The position numbers and the translations under genes are program-made. A stretch of DNA of 64,000 nt, taken from contig NZ_CP159578.1 of the NCBI RefSeq assembly GCF_040536835.1, positions 3,596,001 to 3,660,000 on the forward strand, written 5' to 3'. Shown here one piece after another: positions 61,342 through 64,000 of this stretch. The stretch comes from Salinicola endophyticus. GTDB taxonomy: Bacteria > Pseudomonadota > Gammaproteobacteria > Pseudomonadales > Halomonadaceae. Under the pieces are notes generated by a model. It saw nothing but the letters and a program-made list of their open reading frames with translations, was not told where the DNA came from and did no database searches. The first letter of the stretch is position 1; each line of letters begins with the position of its first letter.

Positions 61342-62841
61342 GTGACCCTGCTCTACGATGAAAGACTCGACGGTGAGATCGCCAGCGTCGACAAGGCCAC
61401 GCTGATGGCGGCGATTCACGCCGAGGCGCCAGGGCTCACCCTGCTGGCGCGCGAAGAGGATCTGCGCCCGTTCGAGTGCGACGGGCTCTCCGCCTACCGC
61501 ACCCTGCCGCTGCTGGTGGCGCTACCGGCGACCCTCGAAGAGGTGACGGCGCTGATGCGGGTCTGCCACGCCCAGCGCGTGCCGGTGGTGACCCGCGGCG
61601 CCGGTACCGGGCTCTCCGGCGGTGCGCTGCCGCTGGCCAAGGGCGTGCTGCTGGTAATGTCGCGCTTCAACCGTATTCTCGAACTCGATCCCGATGCGCG
61701 CCTGGCGCGGGTGCAGCCGGGGGTGCGCAACCTGGCCATCTCCGAAGCCGCCGGGCCGCACGGGCTCTATTACGCCCCCGATCCCTCGTCGCAGATCGCC
61801 TGTTCGATCGGTGGCAATGTCGCCGAGAACGCTGGCGGGGTGCACTGCCTCAAGTACGGGCTCACCGTACACAACGTGCTCAGCGTCGAGATCGTCACCA
61901 TCGAGGGTGAACGCATGACCCTGGGCAGCGAGGCACTGGACGCGCCCGGCTTCGATCTGCTGGCACTGTTCACCGGTTCGGAGGGCATGCTCGGGGTGAT
62001 CACCGAGGTCACCGTCAAGCTGCTGCCCAAGCCGCAGGTGGCCAAGGTGCTGATGGCCAGCTTCGACGACGTCGAGCGTGCCGGCAAGGCGGTGGGTGAC
62101 ATCATCGCCGCCGGCTGCATTCCCGGCGGCCTGGAGATGATGGACAACCTGGCGATTCGCGCCGCCGAGGACTTCGTCCACGCCGGCTATCCGGTCGAGG
62201 CCGAGGCGATCCTGCTGTGCGAGCTCGACGGCGTCGAGGCCGATGTCCACGCCGACTGCGAGCGCGTGCGCGAGCTGCTCGAGCGCGCCGGGGCCAGCGA
62301 GATCCGGCTCGCCCGTGACGACGCCGAGCGTCAGCTGTTCTGGGCCGGGCGCAAGGCGGCCTTCCCCGCCGTGGGGCGCATGTCGCCGGACTACTACTGC
62401 ATGGATGGCACCATTCCCCGGCGCGAGCTGCCGCGGGTGCTCAAGGGCATCAACGAGCTCTCCGCGACCTACGGGCTGCGCGTCGCCAACGTCTTCCACG
62501 CCGGCGACGGCAACCTGCATCCGCTGATCCTGTTCGACGCCAACCGCCCCGGCGAGCTGGAGACCGCCGAGACCATCGGCGCCAAGATTCTCGAACTCTG
62601 CGTCGAGGTCGGCGGCACCATCACCGGCGAGCACGGCGTTGGACGCGAGAAGCTCAACCAGATGTGCACCCAGTTCGCCGCCGACGAGCTGACCCAGTTC
62701 CATGCGGTCAAGTTCGCCTTCGACGAACATCGCCTGCTCAATCCGGGCAAGAACATTCCCACGCTGGCGCGCTGCGCCGAATTCGGCGCCATGCACGTGC
62801 ACCACGGCGAGCTGCCCCACCCCGAGCTGCCCCGCTTCTAG
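61342..62841 (+). CDS. glcD: Glycolate oxidase FAD subunit
   Basis: 499-residue FAD-linked oxidase subunit converting glycolate (or D-lactate) to the keto acid. The FAD-binding domain has PVVTRGAGTGLSGGALPL (about 84-101), SIGGNVAENAGGVHCLKYG and GSEGMLGVITEVTVKLLPKP. The C-terminal oxidase cap ends with VFHAGDGNLHPLILFD and GEHGVGREKLNQM. Length matches E. coli GlcD. GTG start with AGGGAGT upstream. The next gene is glcE, separated by a 77-base gap with a palindromic element; GlcD works in a complex with GlcE and GlcF. Confidence 0.95.
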   Translation: MTLLYDERLDGEIASVDKATLMAAIHAEAPGLTLLAREEDLRPFECDGLSAYRTLPLLVALPATLEEVTALMRVCHAQRVPVVTRGAGTGLSGGALPLAKGVLLVMSRFNRILELDPDARLARVQPGVRNLAISEAAGPHGLYYAPDPSSQIACSIGGNVAENAGGVHCLKYGLTVHNVLSVEIVTIEGERMTLGSEALDAPGFDLLALFTGSEGMLGVITEVTVKLLPKPQVAKVLMASFDDVERAGKAVGDIIAAGCIPGGLEMMDNLAIRAAEDFVHAGYPVEAEAILLCELDGVEADVHADCERVRELLERAGASEIRLARDDAERQLFWAGRKAAFPAVGRMSPDYYCMDGTIPRRELPRVLKGINELSATYGLRVANVFHAGDGNLHPLILFDANRPGELETAETIGAKILELCVEVGGTITGEHGVGREKLNQMCTQFAADELTQFHAVKFAFDEHRLLNPGKNIPTLARCAEFGAMHVHHGELPHPELPRF

Positions 62842-62890
62842 GGTTTGTGCGAGAAGTCAGCGAGCGAAGGTAGTTTTCGTACAAAGTCTA
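62839..62890. repeat. 52-base imperfect palindromic element at the glcD stop
   Basis: Arms TAGGGTTTGTGCGAGAAGT and AGTTTTCGTACAAAGTCTA are inverted repeats agreeing at 14 of 19 positions. The first arm begins with the glcD stop TAG. No gene is inside. It may be a terminator-like hairpin, an attenuator between glcD and glcE, or a remnant of an inserted repeat. Confidence 0.5.
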
Positions 62891-62918
62891 GCTAGTCGTT
62901 CGAGTCAGGAGATGCGTG

Positions 62919-64000
62919 ATGCCACACCCCCAGGACCAGCGCCCCGAGTTCACCCCTGCGGATCAGGCCGGGCCTACCCTGGATAGCGGCCAGGACCTGA
63001 GCAACGCGCTCTGCGAGCAGGTGCGCCAAGCCCACCGCGAGCGCACACCGCTGGTGATCCAGGGCGGCGGTACCAAGGCCTTCTACGGCCGCCGGGTCGC
63101 TGCCGAGAGGCGCCTCGCGCTCGGCGAGCATCAGGGCATCGTCCACTACGATCCGGTCGAGCTGGTGGTCACGGTACGCGCCGGCACGCGCCTGGCCGAG
63201 CTCGAAAGCGCGCTCGCCGCCAGCGGCCAGCGGCTGCCGTTCGAGCCGCCGCACTTCGGCGATGCGGCCACCGTCGGCGGCATGGTCGCCTGCGGTCTCT
63301 CCGGGCCACGCCGCCCCTGGAGCGGAGCGGTGCGCGACTTCGTGCTCGGCACCCGGGTGATCACCCATGACGGCAAACTGCTGCGCTTCGGCGGCGAGGT
63401 GATGAAGAATGTCGCCGGCTACGATCTGTCGCGGCTGATGGTCGGCGCCCAGGGCACGCTGGGGGTACTCGCCGAGGTCTCTTTCAAGGTGCTGCCGCTG
63501 CCGCCGGCGAGCGCCTGCCTGCGTCTGGAGATGGACGAAGCGCGCGCGCTAGACCGTCTACGCGCCTGGGGCCGCGAGCCGCTGCCGTTGAGTGGCGCTG
63601 CCTTCGCCGAGGGCGTGCTGCATGTGCGTCTCGAAGGGGGCGAAGGCTCGGTGGCATCGACCCGCGAACGCCTGGGCGGCGACGCCGATGATGCCACCTT
63701 CTGGGAAGATCTGCGCGAGCAGCGCCTGGCCTTCTTCTCGCCGCAGGACCCACGGCCGCTGTGGCGGCTCTCGCTGCCGGCCCGCGCCCGGCGCCCGGCG
63801 CTGAGCGGCGACTGGCTGTGCGATTGGGCCGGTGCCCAGCAGTGGCTGCGCAGCGACGAGCCCGCACCGCACGTGCACGAGACCAGCATCGCCGCCGGCG
63901 GCCACGCCACGCGCTTCGGCCCCGCGCCCGACGGCGCCTCGCCGTTCTCGCCACTGCCCAAGGTGCTGGCGCGCTATCACCAGCAGCTCAAGACGCGTCT
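62919..64000 (+). CDS. glcE: Glycolate oxidase subunit GlcE (cut by window edge)
   Basis: At least 360 residues, open to the last base. Starts MPHPQDQRPEFTPADQAG with AGGAG seven bases upstream; ATG 62912 in another frame is not the start. The FAD-binding fold has TPLVIQGGGTKAFYGR (about 44-59), FGDAATVGGMVACGLSGPRRP (about 111-131), and DLSRLMVGAQGTLGVLAEVSFKVLP (shown in part). Partner of GlcD and GlcF in the glycolate oxidase complex. The region around residues 190-260 is GC-rich and less conserved, as expected. Confidence 0.92.
   Translation, partial: MPHPQDQRPEFTPADQAGPTLDSGQDLSNALCEQVRQAHRERTPLVIQGGGTKAFYGRRVAAERRLALGEHQGIVHYDPVELVVTVRAGTRLAELESALAASGQRLPFEPPHFGDAATVGGMVACGLSGPRRPWSGAVRDFVLGTRVITHDGKLLRFGGEVMKNVAGYDLSRLMVGAQGTLGVLAEVSFKVLPLPPASACLRLEMDEARALDRLRAWGREPLPLSGAAFAEGVLHVRLEGGEGSVASTRERLGGDADDATFWEDLREQRLAFFSPQDPRPLWRLSLPARARRPALSGDWLCDWAGAQQWLRSDEPAPHVHETSIAAGGHATRFGPAPDGASPFSPLPKVLARYHQQLKTR

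Overview
The window is one high-GC (about two-thirds G+C) gammaproteobacterial chromosome segment. The fused fructose-PTS protein (IIA-HPr-EI) with fruK and fruA, the Cra-type regulator, the PQQ glucose/quinate-type dehydrogenase, and the many TRAP, LIV and polar amino acid transporters fit a halotolerant Halomonadaceae member (Halomonas/Salinicola/Chromohalobacter type). This assignment is inference; no rRNA or marker gene is present. I see no tRNA, rRNA, CRISPR array, phage or transposase gene.

Layout. 0-4.3 kb: folK, a BaeSR-like two-component system, a macrodomain deacetylase and a methyltransferase. 4.4-11.5 kb: the fruBKA operon with its divergent LacI-family regulator and a good candidate Cra operator between them. 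11.5-17.9 kb: a PhoD-like phosphatase carrying an in-frame repeat insertion, a SulP transporter paired with a beta-carbonic anhydrase, a MOSC protein and a DUF4385 protein. 18.0-21.8 kb: a TAXI-type TRAP transporter (fused permease and binding protein). 22.3-27.0 kb: a DUF192 protein with a previously uncalled 54-residue membrane protein, an EamA transporter, a GNAT enzyme, and a periplasmic molybdopterin-domain-like protein joined to a diguanylate cyclase. 27.1-30.5 kb: an AaeXAB-like efflux operon. 30.5-38.0 kb: a proline-racemase-superfamily enzyme with a complete LIV-type ABC importer and an outer-membrane porin, which look like one uptake and catabolic unit. 38.2-42.4 kb: a PQQ dehydrogenase, a YdfG-like SDR and a TSUP permease. 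42.8-54.6 kb: a probable amino-compound catabolic region (class III aminotransferase, MocR regulator, GltS-like symporter, amidohydrolase, COG0523 GTPase, polar amino acid ABC importer, D-2-hydroxyacid dehydrogenase). 54.6-59.0 kb: two GST-family proteins and an FdhF/YdeP oxidoreductase. 59.4-64.0 kb: an LctP/GlcA-type permease and glcD-glcE, with glcE cut by the window edge.

The most unusual signal is a family of short non-coding repeats (four copies: about 13.17-13.30, 20.79-20.87, 44.18-44.32 and 56.35-56.55 kb). They share a core, begin with GGAA and end with TTCC, have imperfect terminal inverted repeats, and in the best copy are flanked by a 4-bp CTAA direct repeat. This is what a MITE mobilised by an IS5-subgroup transposase would look like. 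One copy is read in frame inside the phosphatase gene, two sit exactly at stop codons, and one contains seven tandem copies of a 9-bp unit. A second strong signal is a nearly identical 18-bp palindromic operator upstream of both the lactate/glycolate permease and glcD, at exactly the same distance from each start codon.
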